Assembly (NCBI RefSeq): GCF_000939975.1
Contig: NZ_LK391969.1
Location: forward strand, 2,568,241-2,632,240
Direction of reading: 5' to 3'
DNA: 64,000 nucleotides
Source: Pseudomonas saudimassiliensis
GTDB lineage: Bacteria > Pseudomonadota > Gammaproteobacteria > Pseudomonadales > Pseudomonadaceae
Position numbers and translations under genes: made by a program
Notes under the pieces: model-generated
The model's database searches: none
What the model saw: only the letters and a program-made list of their open reading frames with translations
Told to the model about the DNA's origin: nothing
Shown here: piece by piece, positions 55,820-64,000 of the stretch
How the letters are laid out: each line of letters starts with the position of its first letter
Numbering within the stretch: the first letter of the stretch is position 1

Positions 55820-57202
55820 TTACTCGATCCAGCGGTACAGGGTTCGGCGGGTGATGCCCAGGATGTCCGCGGCGCGGCGCTTGTTGCCGCCGGTTGCCTG
55901 CAATACCTGGTGGATGTACTGGCGTTGCACGGTTTCCAGCGTCGGCAGGCCCTCGGGATCGCCGCTGACCGGCAGCGGTGCAGCCGGAGCGGCGGGCAGG
56001 GCGCTGGGTACCGGTTGCCCAGTGGGCTGCTCGCAGATGCGCTGGGGCAGGTGCCGCGTCTCGATCAGCGGGGTGTCGCAGAAGGTCGCGGCGCGCTCCA
56101 CGGCGTTCTGCAGTTCGCGGACGTTGCCGGGGAAGCTGTAGCGCTGCAGCATGGCCAGCGCCTCATCACTGAAACCCTTGATGCGCCGCTGCTGGCGCGC
56201 ATTGAAACGGGTCAGGAAGAATTCCGCCAGGCGCTGTACATCGTCACCCCGGGCGCGCAGGGGCGGCACCTGCAGGGCGAAGGTTTCCAGCCGGTAGAAC
56301 AGGTCTTCGCGGAAGCTGCCGTCGGCCACGGCCTCGGTCAGGTTGCGGTTGGTGGCGCCGATGATGCGCACATCCAGCTGGATCTCGTGGTCGCTGCCGA
56401 CCGGCCGCACCTTGCCGTCCTGCAACACGCGCAGCAACTTGGCCTGCAGCGCCAGGGGCATCTCGCCCAGCTCGTCGAGCAACAGGGTGCCGCCGTCGGC
56501 CTGCTGGAACAACCCGGCCCGCTGGGTACGGGCGCCGGTGAAGGCGCCGGCGGCGTGGCCGAAAAATTCGCTTTCCATCAGTTCGTTGGGGATACCGCCG
56601 CAGTTGACCACCATGTAGGGCCCATCCCGGCGGCTGCTCTGGTCATGCAGGGCGCGGGCGACCAGCTCCTTGCCGGTGCCGCTTTCACCCTGGACCAGCA
56701 CCGGCCCATCGGCCGAGGCGATCTGGCGAATGTTGTGGAACAGCTGCTGCATGGCCGGACTCTGGCCGATGATGCCATTGAACTGCTCGACCGCCAGCAG
56801 GCTGCGGTAATGCCGCACCTCGCTGCGCAGGCGGCGGTTTTCCAGCAATCGGGTCACGGCCAGCAGGAAGTGGTCCATCTCCAGGGGTTTGGTCAGGAAG
56901 TCGTCGGCACCCGCCTGCAGGGCCTTGACCGCCTGCTGCACCGAGCCGAAGGCGGTGATGATCAGCACCGCCGGTGGCATGTCGCACTGGGCCAGTGCCG
57001 GCAGCAGGCTCAGCCCATCGGCACCGGGCAGGCGCAGGTCGCTGACCAGCAGGTCAGGGGCCTCGGCGCGCAGCTGTTGCAGTCCCTGTTCGGCATCGGC
57101 GCAGGCGGTGACGCGGTAGCCCTCGGCTTCCAGTTCTTCCTGCAGCAGTTCGCGCAGGCCGCGGTCATCTTCGACGAGCAGGATGTGATCGGCGTGGGTC
57201 AT
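55820..57202 (-). CDS. Sigma-54-dependent response regulator
   Basis: NtrC-family regulator of 460 residues. Receiver with phospho-accepting Asp55 (LLVSDLRLPG) and LTKPLEM lysine, AAA+ domain with GESGTGKE, GAFTGA and LLLDELGE, and a Fis-type HTH at the end (NKRRAADILGITRRTLYRWIE). Its gene overlaps the sensor-kinase gene upstream by four bases. The next gene downstream on the same strand is macA, about 110 bases away. It may regulate the exporter, but no convincing -24/-12 site precedes macA, so its target is unknown. Confidence 0.92.
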   Translation of the reverse strand: MTHADHILLVEDDRGLRELLQEELEAEGYRVTACADAEQGLQQLRAEAPDLLVSDLRLPGADGLSLLPALAQCDMPPAVLIITAFGSVQQAVKALQAGADDFLTKPLEMDHFLLAVTRLLENRRLRSEVRHYRSLLAVEQFNGIIGQSPAMQQLFHNIRQIASADGPVLVQGESGTGKELVARALHDQSSRRDGPYMVVNCGGIPNELMESEFFGHAAGAFTGARTQRAGLFQQADGGTLLLDELGEMPLALQAKLLRVLQDGKVRPVGSDHEIQLDVRIIGATNRNLTEAVADGSFREDLFYRLETFALQVPPLRARGDDVQRLAEFFLTRFNARQQRRIKGFSDEALAMLQRYSFPGNVRELQNAVERAATFCDTPLIETRHLPQRICEQPTGQPVPSALPAAPAAPLPVSGDPEGLPTLETVQRQYIHQVLQATGGNKRRAADILGITRRTLYRWIE

Positions 57203-58689
57203 GCGGGCGACTCCGTAGGCGGGGCGAGGGGCAGTTGCAGGCGCGCGAGACAGCCGCCTTCGGGCCGGTTGGTGAGGCTCAGGTGGCCATGATGTTCCTC
57301 GGCCACGGCCTGGACGATGGCCAGGCCGAGCCCGGTCCCCTCGCCGGGGGATTTGGTGGTGAAGAAGGGCTCCAGCAGGGTATCCAGGGCGCAGTCGGCG
57401 GGCAGGCCAGGGCCGTCATCGGTGATGCAGATGATCAGCTGGCCAGCGTCGGCGACAGCCTCCACGCCGACCTGGCTGGTGGAGGCTTGCAGGGCGTTGC
57501 GCAGCAGGTTGAGCAGGGCCAGTTCAAGCCGCCCGGCGTCGGCGTGCAGGGTCGGTAGGGTCGCAGGTACCTGTGATGCCAGCGTGCGGCCAGCTGCATC
57601 CAGTTCCGGACGCATGGCTTCGATAACGCTGTCGATCAGCAACGCCGGGGTCACCTCCCGGCGCTGGGTGGCAGCGGGGCGGCAGTAGTCCAGCAACTGG
57701 CGTACTGTGCGAGTCAGGCGCCCGACCTGATTGCGTATGCCCTCCAGGTTGCGCAGCTGTTGCTCATCCAGGTTGCCCGAGCGTTCCAGCCGACGCGCAC
57801 GACCGTCAATGACGCTGAGGGGGGCTCCCAGTTCATGGGCGATCCCCCGGGCCATACTGCCGATCGCGACCATCTTTTCGTTGTCCTTGAGGCGGGCAAC
57901 CAGCTGGGTTTCCGCGGCACGGTGCTCATCCAGGTCCCGGTGCGCCTGCTCGATGCTGTCGAGCATCTGGTTCAGGCCGCGGGCGATGCTGGCGACCTCC
58001 TCGGGGCCGTCCAGGGCGGCGCGGTGGGCCAGGTCGCCCCGGGCCACCCGTTCCATATGGGCCAGCAGCTTATCCACGTGGCGGCCCACGCCGCCGTAGT
58101 GGCCGAGCATGACGCCACCGAGGATGACCAGGCTGAACATGCCCCATACCAGCCAGGCGATAATGGTCAGCTGTTGCAGGGCGTGACCGAAATCGCTGGC
58201 GCGGCGGGTAATCTGGATCAGCCCCTGGATCTGCCCGGCAGTATCGAACAACGGCAGGAAGTGGGAAAAGAGGCTGCGCCCGGCGACCCGGCTGAAGGCC
58301 TCCTGGCCCTCCCCGGTAGTGCGGATGCGGTCGGGGATGGTGGTGCCGGACAGGTCGGTCTCAGTAATACCCGCGGCGGCGATGCGGTTGCCGTTGACGT
58401 CAAACACCGACGCACCATACACCTCGCCCAGTACAAACACCGACCCCAGGGCCAGTTCCACCGCCTGCATGTCGCCCTTGTTCAGCGCGTTACCCACCGG
58501 AATGCTGATGGCCCGACCGATCAGCTCCAGGTCGTTCTTCAAGCGCTGCTCCTGAAACTGGCCCGCCTGGCCCAGGCCGAAGCGGATGCCCAGCGCGGTA
58601 AGCAGCACGATGGGCAGGACCACGAATAGCAGCAAGGTCCGCTGCAGACCGTTTATACGACGCCGTGGATCAGTGCAAAATGTGTTCAT
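57199..58689 (-). CDS. Membrane sensor histidine kinase
   Basis: Sensor kinase of 496 residues. Transmembrane segments at about 18-38 and 175-197 bracket a periplasmic sensor of about 135 residues of the double Cache/4HB type. A HAMP region (198-250) leads to the HisKA box with His285 (ARGIAHELGAPLSV). HATPase motifs follow: NLLRNALQAS, ITDDGPGLP and GTGLGLAIV. Cognate regulator gene follows with ATGA overlap. Stimulus unknown. Confidence 0.9.
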   Translation of the reverse strand: MNTFCTDPRRRINGLQRTLLLFVVLPIVLLTALGIRFGLGQAGQFQEQRLKNDLELIGRAISIPVGNALNKGDMQAVELALGSVFVLGEVYGASVFDVNGNRIAAAGITETDLSGTTIPDRIRTTGEGQEAFSRVAGRSLFSHFLPLFDTAGQIQGLIQITRRASDFGHALQQLTIIAWLVWGMFSLVILGGVMLGHYGGVGRHVDKLLAHMERVARGDLAHRAALDGPEEVASIARGLNQMLDSIEQAHRDLDEHRAAETQLVARLKDNEKMVAIGSMARGIAHELGAPLSVIDGRARRLERSGNLDEQQLRNLEGIRNQVGRLTRTVRQLLDYCRPAATQRREVTPALLIDSVIEAMRPELDAAGRTLASQVPATLPTLHADAGRLELALLNLLRNALQASTSQVGVEAVADAGQLIICITDDGPGLPADCALDTLLEPFFTTKSPGEGTGLGLAIVQAVAEEHHGHLSLTNRPEGGCLARLQLPLAPPTESPA

Positions 58690-58718
58690 TTTTGACCGGG
58701 TATTTTTTGCGCATGTGC

Positions 58719-58746
58719 ATTATATATACACTCTACGGCTGGTCGA
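58719..58746 (-). promoter_or_regulatory. Sigma-70 promoter of the two-component operon
   Basis: On the minus strand TCGACC (-35, four of six), 17 bases, TATAAT (-10, perfect). It lies 30-57 bases upstream of the sensor-kinase start. Confidence 0.55.
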
Positions 58747-58882
58747 GGGTAGGGCAGCCTGTGCATCTGAAACGTGTTCATGTTTAATTTTTCAGGTAAA
58801 ACAGGTGCTTACGGGTTTTTATCAAAAACTGGCACGGTTCATGGATAGGTCTGGTTACTTTCAACTGAAGGAGAAGCACCTC

Positions 58883-59266
58883 ATGAACACGCTTAAAACA
58901 CTGACCGCCGCCATCGCTTTCGCCACCTTCGGGATGGGCGCACCCGCTGTCATGGCCCAGGCCGGAGGCGCTCCTGCTCAGCAACAGCACCAGCAGGGCC
59001 AGCCTGCCGCCGCGCCGATCAGCGAAGAGAATCTGGAGAAATTTGTCGAGGCGGATAAGGAAGTAGCCGAGCTGCGTGACGAGTTCTCGGAAAAACTGAG
59101 CAAGGCAGAAGATCAGGAAGAAGCCCAGAAGCTCCAGCTTGAAGCCCAGGAGAAAATGGTTGAAGCGGTACAGGACGCCGATCTGGATGTCCCGACCTAT
59201 AACGAGATCGCCACCCGCATGCAGACCGATCCCGAACTGCAGCAGCGCGCCGAAAGCCTGAAATAA
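58883..59266 (+). CDS. DUF4168 exported protein
   Basis: Secreted protein of 127 residues. A signal peptide ends near VMAQA (about residue 25). A Gln/Pro/Ala-rich linker with QQQHQQGQ follows. The mature helical part (EENLEKFVEADKEVAELRDEFSEKL ... YNEIATRMQTDPELQQR) matches DUF4168, a small periplasmic family of unknown role. AAGGAGA precedes the ATG. It is divergent from the sensor kinase; the strong terminator follows. Confidence 0.82.
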   Translation: MNTLKTLTAAIAFATFGMGAPAVMAQAGGAPAQQQHQQGQPAAAPISEENLEKFVEADKEVAELRDEFSEKLSKAEDQEEAQKLQLEAQEKMVEAVQDADLDVPTYNEIATRMQTDPELQQRAESLK

Positions 59267-59284
59267 CGGCACGGGTGCGACAAA

Positions 59285-59309
59285 GGGGAGCCTTCGGGCT
59301 CCCTTTTTT
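59285..59309 (+). terminator. Strong rho-independent terminator
   Basis: GGGAGCC-TTCG-GGCTCCC followed by six T. Sits between the convergent DUF4168 and LysR genes; on the minus strand the AAAGGGG side gives only a short T run. Confidence 0.85.
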
Positions 59310-59316
59310 GTGTCTG

Positions 59317-60216
59317 TCAGGCATCCAGCTGCTGATATTCAAGCCGCTGCTGCAGGCCGTTCTTCAAGTGCTCGACCAGCTTGCGCACCTTCGGTGACAG
59401 GTGTCGCTGCTGGGGGTACAGCGCCCAGACCGCGGTGTGGGGTGGCTGGTGTTGGTTGAGCAGTGAGCGCAGCGCGCCGCTGCGCAGGTGCTCCTGCACG
59501 TAGTAGTCCGGCAGTTGGCACAGGCCGAACCCCCGCAGCGCTGCATCCAGCACCGTGCGGCCGCTATTGCAGCGCCAGTTGCCCTGGATCCGCACCGGCA
59601 CTTCCCGGCCTGACTCGAGAAAGGTCCAGGTATCGCTGCTGCCGATCAGGCAGTTGTGCCGGGGCAACTCGGACAGGCTGTGGGGCGCGCCGTGGTGGGC
59701 GAGGTAGGCGGGGGCGGCGCACAGGTACATGCGCCGTGGCGCGAGCCGGGTGGCAACCAGCCGGGAATCCTGCAGCCGCCCCAGCCGGATGGCCAGGTCG
59801 AACTGCCCGTGCAGCAGATCCAGGGTCTGGTTGGTCAGCGCCATCTCGATGCGCAGCTGCGGATGCAGGGCCATGAAGTCGTTGACCAGCGGCATGATGA
59901 ACTCTTCGCCGTAGGCTACGGAACAGGTCATGCGCAGCAATCCCTTGGGTTCGCTGGACAGGTCGGTGACCGCCTGCAACGCTTCATCCCGCGCGTCCTG
60001 CAGCCGCTGGCAGTGTTGCAGGAAGGTCTGGCCCGCTTCGGTCAGGGTGACGCGGCGGGTGCTGCGGTAGAACAGCCGCGTCTGCAGGCGATCTTCGAGC
60101 CGGGCGATCTGGCGGCTAATATGGGAGGAGGAAACGCCGAGCCGGCGGGCCGCGCCGCTGAAATGGCCCAGCTCCGCCACGGCGACGAATTCATCCAGAC
60201 CGCTCCAGCGGCTCAT
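59317..60216 (-). CDS. LysR-family regulator
   Basis: LysR-type transcription factor of 299 residues. N-terminal winged HTH (FVAVAELGHFSGAARRLGVSSSHISRQIARLEDRL, residues 9-43), then the effector domain with two Rossmann-like lobes. The ATG at 60216 gives the usual LTTR start; the frame extends to 60321 without similarity. It is divergent from adhC, and inverted TGGCAATAA half-sites lie in the 127 bases between them. It probably controls adhC-fghA. Confidence 0.88.
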   Translation of the reverse strand: MSRWSGLDEFVAVAELGHFSGAARRLGVSSSHISRQIARLEDRLQTRLFYRSTRRVTLTEAGQTFLQHCQRLQDARDEALQAVTDLSSEPKGLLRMTCSVAYGEEFIMPLVNDFMALHPQLRIEMALTNQTLDLLHGQFDLAIRLGRLQDSRLVATRLAPRRMYLCAAPAYLAHHGAPHSLSELPRHNCLIGSSDTWTFLESGREVPVRIQGNWRCNSGRTVLDAALRGFGLCQLPDYYVQEHLRSGALRSLLNQHQPPHTAVWALYPQQRHLSPKVRKLVEHLKNGLQQRLEYQQLDA

Positions 60217-60246
60217 GAGGTGTGGTCTCGCATGATTATCCCTGTG

Positions 60247-61456
<1,210 letters not shown>

Positions 61457-61470
61457 GCGTGAGCCCGAGC

Positions 61471-61493
61471 AGCCGGGATGTCGCATCCCGGCT
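61471..61493 (+). repeat. Hairpin between adhC and fghA
   Basis: AGCCGGGATG-TCG-CATCCCGGCT, a 10-bp perfect stem. No T tract follows, so it is more likely an RNA-processing or stability element than a terminator. Confidence 0.6.
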
Positions 61494-61544
61494 CATCCAC
61501 ACTGCTGATTCAGAGCTTCAACTGAATGCGTCAGGAGTAGATCC

Positions 61545-62399
61545 ATGAATTCCTCAATTGAATTGCTGGCCGCCAACAAGAGTTTCGGCGGCTGGACCAA
61601 GCGCTACCGGTACCGTTCGGCGGTGTTGGGGTGCGACACCATCTTCGGTATCTATCTGCCGCCCCAGGCGGATCAGGGCGAGCCGCTGCCAGTGCTCTAT
61701 TGGTTGTCCGGCCTGACCTGCAACGATGAAAACTTCATGCACAAGGCCGGCGCGCAGAAGCTCGCGGCGGAGCTGGGCATGGTCATCGTAGCGCCGGATA
61801 CCAGCCCGCGCGGCGAAGGTGTGCCGGACGATCCGGACGGCGCCTGGGATTTCGGACTGGGCGCGGGTTTCTATGTCAACGCGACAGCGCAGCCCTGGGC
61901 CCAGCATTACCGCATGTACGACCATGTCGTCAGCGAGCTGCCAGCTGTGGTGGAGGCGAATTTCCCGGTATCGGACAAGCGCAGTATCAGTGGCCACTCC
62001 ATGGGCGGCCACGGCGCGCTGATCTGCGCCCTGAAAAATCCCGGTCGCTATCAGTCGGTCTCCGCCTTCGCGCCCATCACCAACCCGATCAACTGCCCCT
62101 GGGGTCATAAGGCCTTCGGTAACTATCTGGGCGACGACCGGGAGCAGTGGAAGCAATGGGATACCTGTGAGCTGATTGCCGATGCACCGGAGCGGTTGCC
62201 GCTGCTGGTTGACCAGGGCGATGCGGATAACTTCCTCGCCGAACAGCTCAAGCCCGAGGCGCTGGAGGCGGCGGCCGCCGCTGTTGGGCATCCGCTGACC
62301 TTGCGTCGGCAGCCGGGTTACGATCACAGCTACTTCTTTATCGCCAGCTTTATCGATGATCATCTGCGACATCATGCTCGGGCGTTGGGGCGGCTCTAA
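61545..62399 (+). CDS. fghA: S-formylglutathione hydrolase
   Basis: Esterase D family enzyme of 284 residues that releases formate from S-formylglutathione. Nucleophile Ser152 in SGHSMGGHG; catalytic Asp in [11 protein letters not shown] and His in [31 protein letters not shown] is the family signature. The ATG has AGGAG nearby. It completes the adhC pathway. Confidence 0.95.
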   Translation: MNSSIELLAANKSFGGWTKRYRYRSAVLGCDTIFGIYLPPQADQGEPLPVLYWLSGLTCNDENFMHKAGAQKLAAELGMVIVAPDTSPRGEGVPDDPDGAWDFGLGAGFYVNATAQPWAQHYRMYDHVVSELPAVVEANFPVSDKRSISGHSMGGHGALICALKNPGRYQSVSAFAPITNPINCPWGHKAFGNYLGDDREQWKQWDTCELIADAPERLPLLVDQGDADNFLAEQLKPEALEAAAAAVGHPLTLRRQPGYDHSYFFIASFIDDHLRHHARALGRL

Positions 62400-62400
62400 C

Positions 62401-62440
62401 GGCTGGTGTTTGCTGGTGTTTGCTGGTGTTTGCTGGTCTT
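62401..62440. repeat. 10-bp tandem repeat
   Basis: GCTGGTGTTT occurs three times in a row (62403-62432), followed by GCTGGTCTTG. It lies just after the fghA stop. Confidence 0.75.
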
Positions 62441-62455
62441 GCGGTAGGGCAGGTA

Positions 62456-62550
62456 GGTCGGCAGGGCCGTGCCGACACGCCGTGAACCCGTCCCTGGGGG
62501 CTCGCGGTTGCCATCCATGGCAACCGACGGTCGGCACAACCCTGCCGACC
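62456..62550. repeat. Nested inverted-repeat element
   Basis: 21-base arms at 62456-62476 and 62530-62550 match at 19 positions. An inner stem CGGTTGCCAT / ATGGCAACCG lies at 62505-62526. The layout and the CCATCCATGG-like centre recall the element at 39301-39413. Confidence 0.7.
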
Positions 62551-62613
62551 AACCTGCTCCGCAAGTTCGACGGTGCTGATGGTTTTAAACCTCAGCCACA
62601 CTGAGACTCACAC

Positions 62614-62870
62614 CTTTGCGCCGGGAGCGGCCTACATGCGACCGTCGTGTCGCCAAGGCCGGAAAATGCTCCTGCATTTCCGGCATTCTCGCCATCCCTG
62701 GCGGTCAGATAGCGACCGCGAGCCTACAGGGGTGAGGCAAATGTTTGCGAAGCATCGCTTCGCGTGCAGCCGAACGCCCGGCAATCTATGATTGACGGGA
62801 CGGGACGGGACGGGCCGGGCCGCTTGCGGGATTTGCGGCGTGTCGCATGTAGGCCGCTCCCGGTGCAAAA
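62614..62870. repeat. Long composite inverted repeat
   Basis: 29-base arms at 62614-62642 and 62842-62870 match at 27 positions. Between them lie a stem with CCGGAAA / TTTCCGG (62659-62683), a perfect GCGAAGC / GCTTCGC stem (62747-62763) and a GACGG tandem (four perfect units, 62794-62813, plus one degenerate). No gene is recognisable. Together with the two repeats before it, this fills the 62400-62997 gap. Confidence 0.7.
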
Positions 62871-62997
62871 GCCACTCGCAACCGGAAGCGGCAACTGGTC
62901 TCGGCCCATCTGGCGTGCACAAACCCCGGCAACGCTTCTGCCGGTAACCCGGACCCTGTAATATCCCCCTTTCGTTTTTCAGCTCAGCAGGTATCCC

Positions 62998-63471
62998 ATG
63001 CGCATTGGCCACGGCTACGACGTCCACCGTTTCGGTGAGGGCGACTTCATTACTCTGGGTGGGCTGCAGATCGCCCATGATCGGGGGCTGGTGGCCCATT
63101 CCGATGGGGATGTGGTGTTGCATGCCCTGACCGACGCGATTCTTGGCGCCGCGGCGCTGGGTGATATCGGCCGGCATTTTCCCGACACTGACCCCCAGTT
63201 CAAGGGCGCCGACAGCCGGGTGTTGCTGCGCCATGCGCTGTCGCTGGTCCATGCCAAGGGCTGGCAAGTGGGCAACGTGGACGTCACCATCGCCGCCCAG
63301 GCGCCGAAGCTGTCATCGCATATCGAGACCATGTGCGAGCGGGTCGCCGAGGACCTGCAGGTGACACGGGATCAGGTCAACATCAAGGCCACCACCACCG
63401 AGAAGCTGGGCTTTGTCGGCCGTAAAGAAGGGATAGCCGTACACGCGGTAGCCCTGCTGCTGCCCCGATGA
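62998..63471 (+). CDS. ispF: 2-C-methyl-D-erythritol 2,4-cyclodiphosphate synthase
   Basis: IspF of 157 residues, the fifth enzyme of the MEP isoprenoid pathway. The zinc-binding GHGYDVHRF at the N-terminus (Asp8, His10), [18 protein letters not shown], and [14 protein letters not shown] are conserved. [15 protein letters not shown] near the end is the family close. Overlaps truD by four bases (ATGA), a frequent ispDF-truD-surE arrangement. Confidence 0.97.
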   Translation: MRIGHGYDVHRFGEGDFITLGGLQIAHDRGLVAHSDGDVVLHALTDAILGAAALGDIGRHFPDTDPQFKGADSRVLLRHALSLVHAKGWQVGNVDVTIAAQAPKLSSHIETMCERVAEDLQVTRDQVNIKATTTEKLGFVGRKEGIAVHAVALLLPR

Positions 63472-64000
63472 TCCTCGACGACAGCCAGTGGCTGGGACCG
63501 CGGGCCCTGGGTGAGCCCTGCGGGCGGGCCGTGCTCAAGGCGCAGCCGGAAGACTTCCGGGTAACCGAGGTGCTCGACATCGAGCTGAGCGGGGCGGGCG
63601 AGCACCTGTGGTTGCTGATCGAGAAGCGTGACCAGAACACCGAGGATGTGGCGCGGCTGTTGGCCAAGGCAGCCGGTATCAAGCTGCGCGACGTCAGCTA
63701 TGCCGGCATCAAGGATAGGCGCGCGGTCACCAGCCAGTGGTTCAGTCTGCAATTGCCGGGGCGGTCGGACCCTGACCTGACATCCCTGTGGCACGCCGGT
63801 CTGCGTTGCCTGAACAGTCGACGCCACTCGCGTAAGCTGCAGCGCGGTGCCCACAGCGCCAACCGCTTTGTCATCCGGTTGAGCAACCTCGAGGCGGTGC
63901 CAGCGGAGCTGGACGCGCGCCTGCAGCGCATCGCTGCCGAAGGCGTGCCGAACTATTTTGGTCCCCAGCGTTTTGGCCGGGACGGCGGTAATATCGACCA
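63468..64000 (+). CDS. truD: tRNA pseudouridine(13) synthase, partial
   Basis: N-terminal 177 residues of TruD, cut by the right window edge. The catalytic Asp83 lies in [30 protein letters not shown] near the visible end is the second family signature. It makes pseudouridine at position 13 of glutamate tRNA. The ATG overlaps the ispF stop. Confidence 0.95.
   Translation, partial: MILDDSQWLGPRALGEPCGRAVLKAQPEDFRVTEVLDIELSGAGEHLWLLIEKRDQNTEDVARLLAKAAGIKLRDVSYAGIKDRRAVTSQWFSLQLPGRSDPDLTSLWHAGLRCLNSRRHSRKLQRGAHSANRFVIRLSNLEAVPAELDARLQRIAAEGVPNYFGPQRFGRDGGNID

Noticed and set aside
58838..58855. TGGCACG near the DUF4168 gene as a sigma-54 promoter
   Set aside because: The -12 position reads ATGG without the required GC dinucleotide.
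61471..61493. Terminator between adhC and fghA
   Set aside because: Perfect stem but no T tract; the two genes act in one pathway and likely share a transcript.

Overview
The window looks like a chromosomal segment from a halotolerant Pseudomonas-type gammaproteobacterium, most like the Halopseudomonas or Stutzerimonas lineages. This is an inference from gene content. A polar-flagellum regulon under FleQ/FleSR and sigma-54 control sits next to an ectABCD-ask ectoine/hydroxyectoine operon. REP-like palindromes, a CrcZ-like RNA and generally high GC fit the same group.

Layout: 1-2081 holds a phosphonate/selenate-type ABC transporter (minus strand, permease cut by the window edge). 2217-7673 is housekeeping and accessory metabolism: hydroxypyruvate isomerase family, SDR, two paralogous lipoproteins, a PhaG-like transacylase and a DadA-like oxidase. 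7690-8085 has no convincing gene but carries a sigma-54 promoter, two direct upstream repeats, five A-rich CA motifs and a hairpin. I read it as a CrcZ/CrcY-type small RNA that titrates Hfq/Crc. 8240-11429 is a CHASE2 / small exported protein / M48 lipoprotein operon, followed by a RelE-HigA type toxin-antitoxin pair, an orphan membrane protein and a DUF2254 protein.

15456-37453 is one long flagellar block: fliC, flaG, fliD, two fliS-type genes, fliT-like, fleQ, fleS, fleR, fliEFGHIJ, hptB-like, fliK, fliLMNOPQR and flhB. A sigma-28 promoter lies before fliC. Sigma-54 -24/-12 sites lie before fliD, fleS, fliE, fliK and fliL, so the class hierarchy can be read from the DNA. Two unrelated genes follow (SIMPL-domain protein, alpha/beta hydrolase).

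39656-44289 is the ectoine operon (minus strand), divergent from biosynthetic arginine decarboxylase speA. Then come ligB, a queuosine-precursor transporter with an apparent preQ1-I riboswitch, an epoxide-hydrolase-like protein, a MacAB-TolC type exporter and an adjacent sigma-54-type two-component system. The end holds a DUF4168 protein, a LysR regulator divergent from the glutathione-dependent formaldehyde pathway (adhC, fghA), and ispF-truD (truD cut by the window edge).

The gaps around 39.2-39.6, 48.4-48.5, 49.36-49.67 and 62.4-62.9 kb carry nested inverted repeats and tandem repeats. One unit of a three-copy array has its 19-bp core exactly inverted. No tRNA, rRNA, CRISPR array, prophage or intact insertion sequence was seen.
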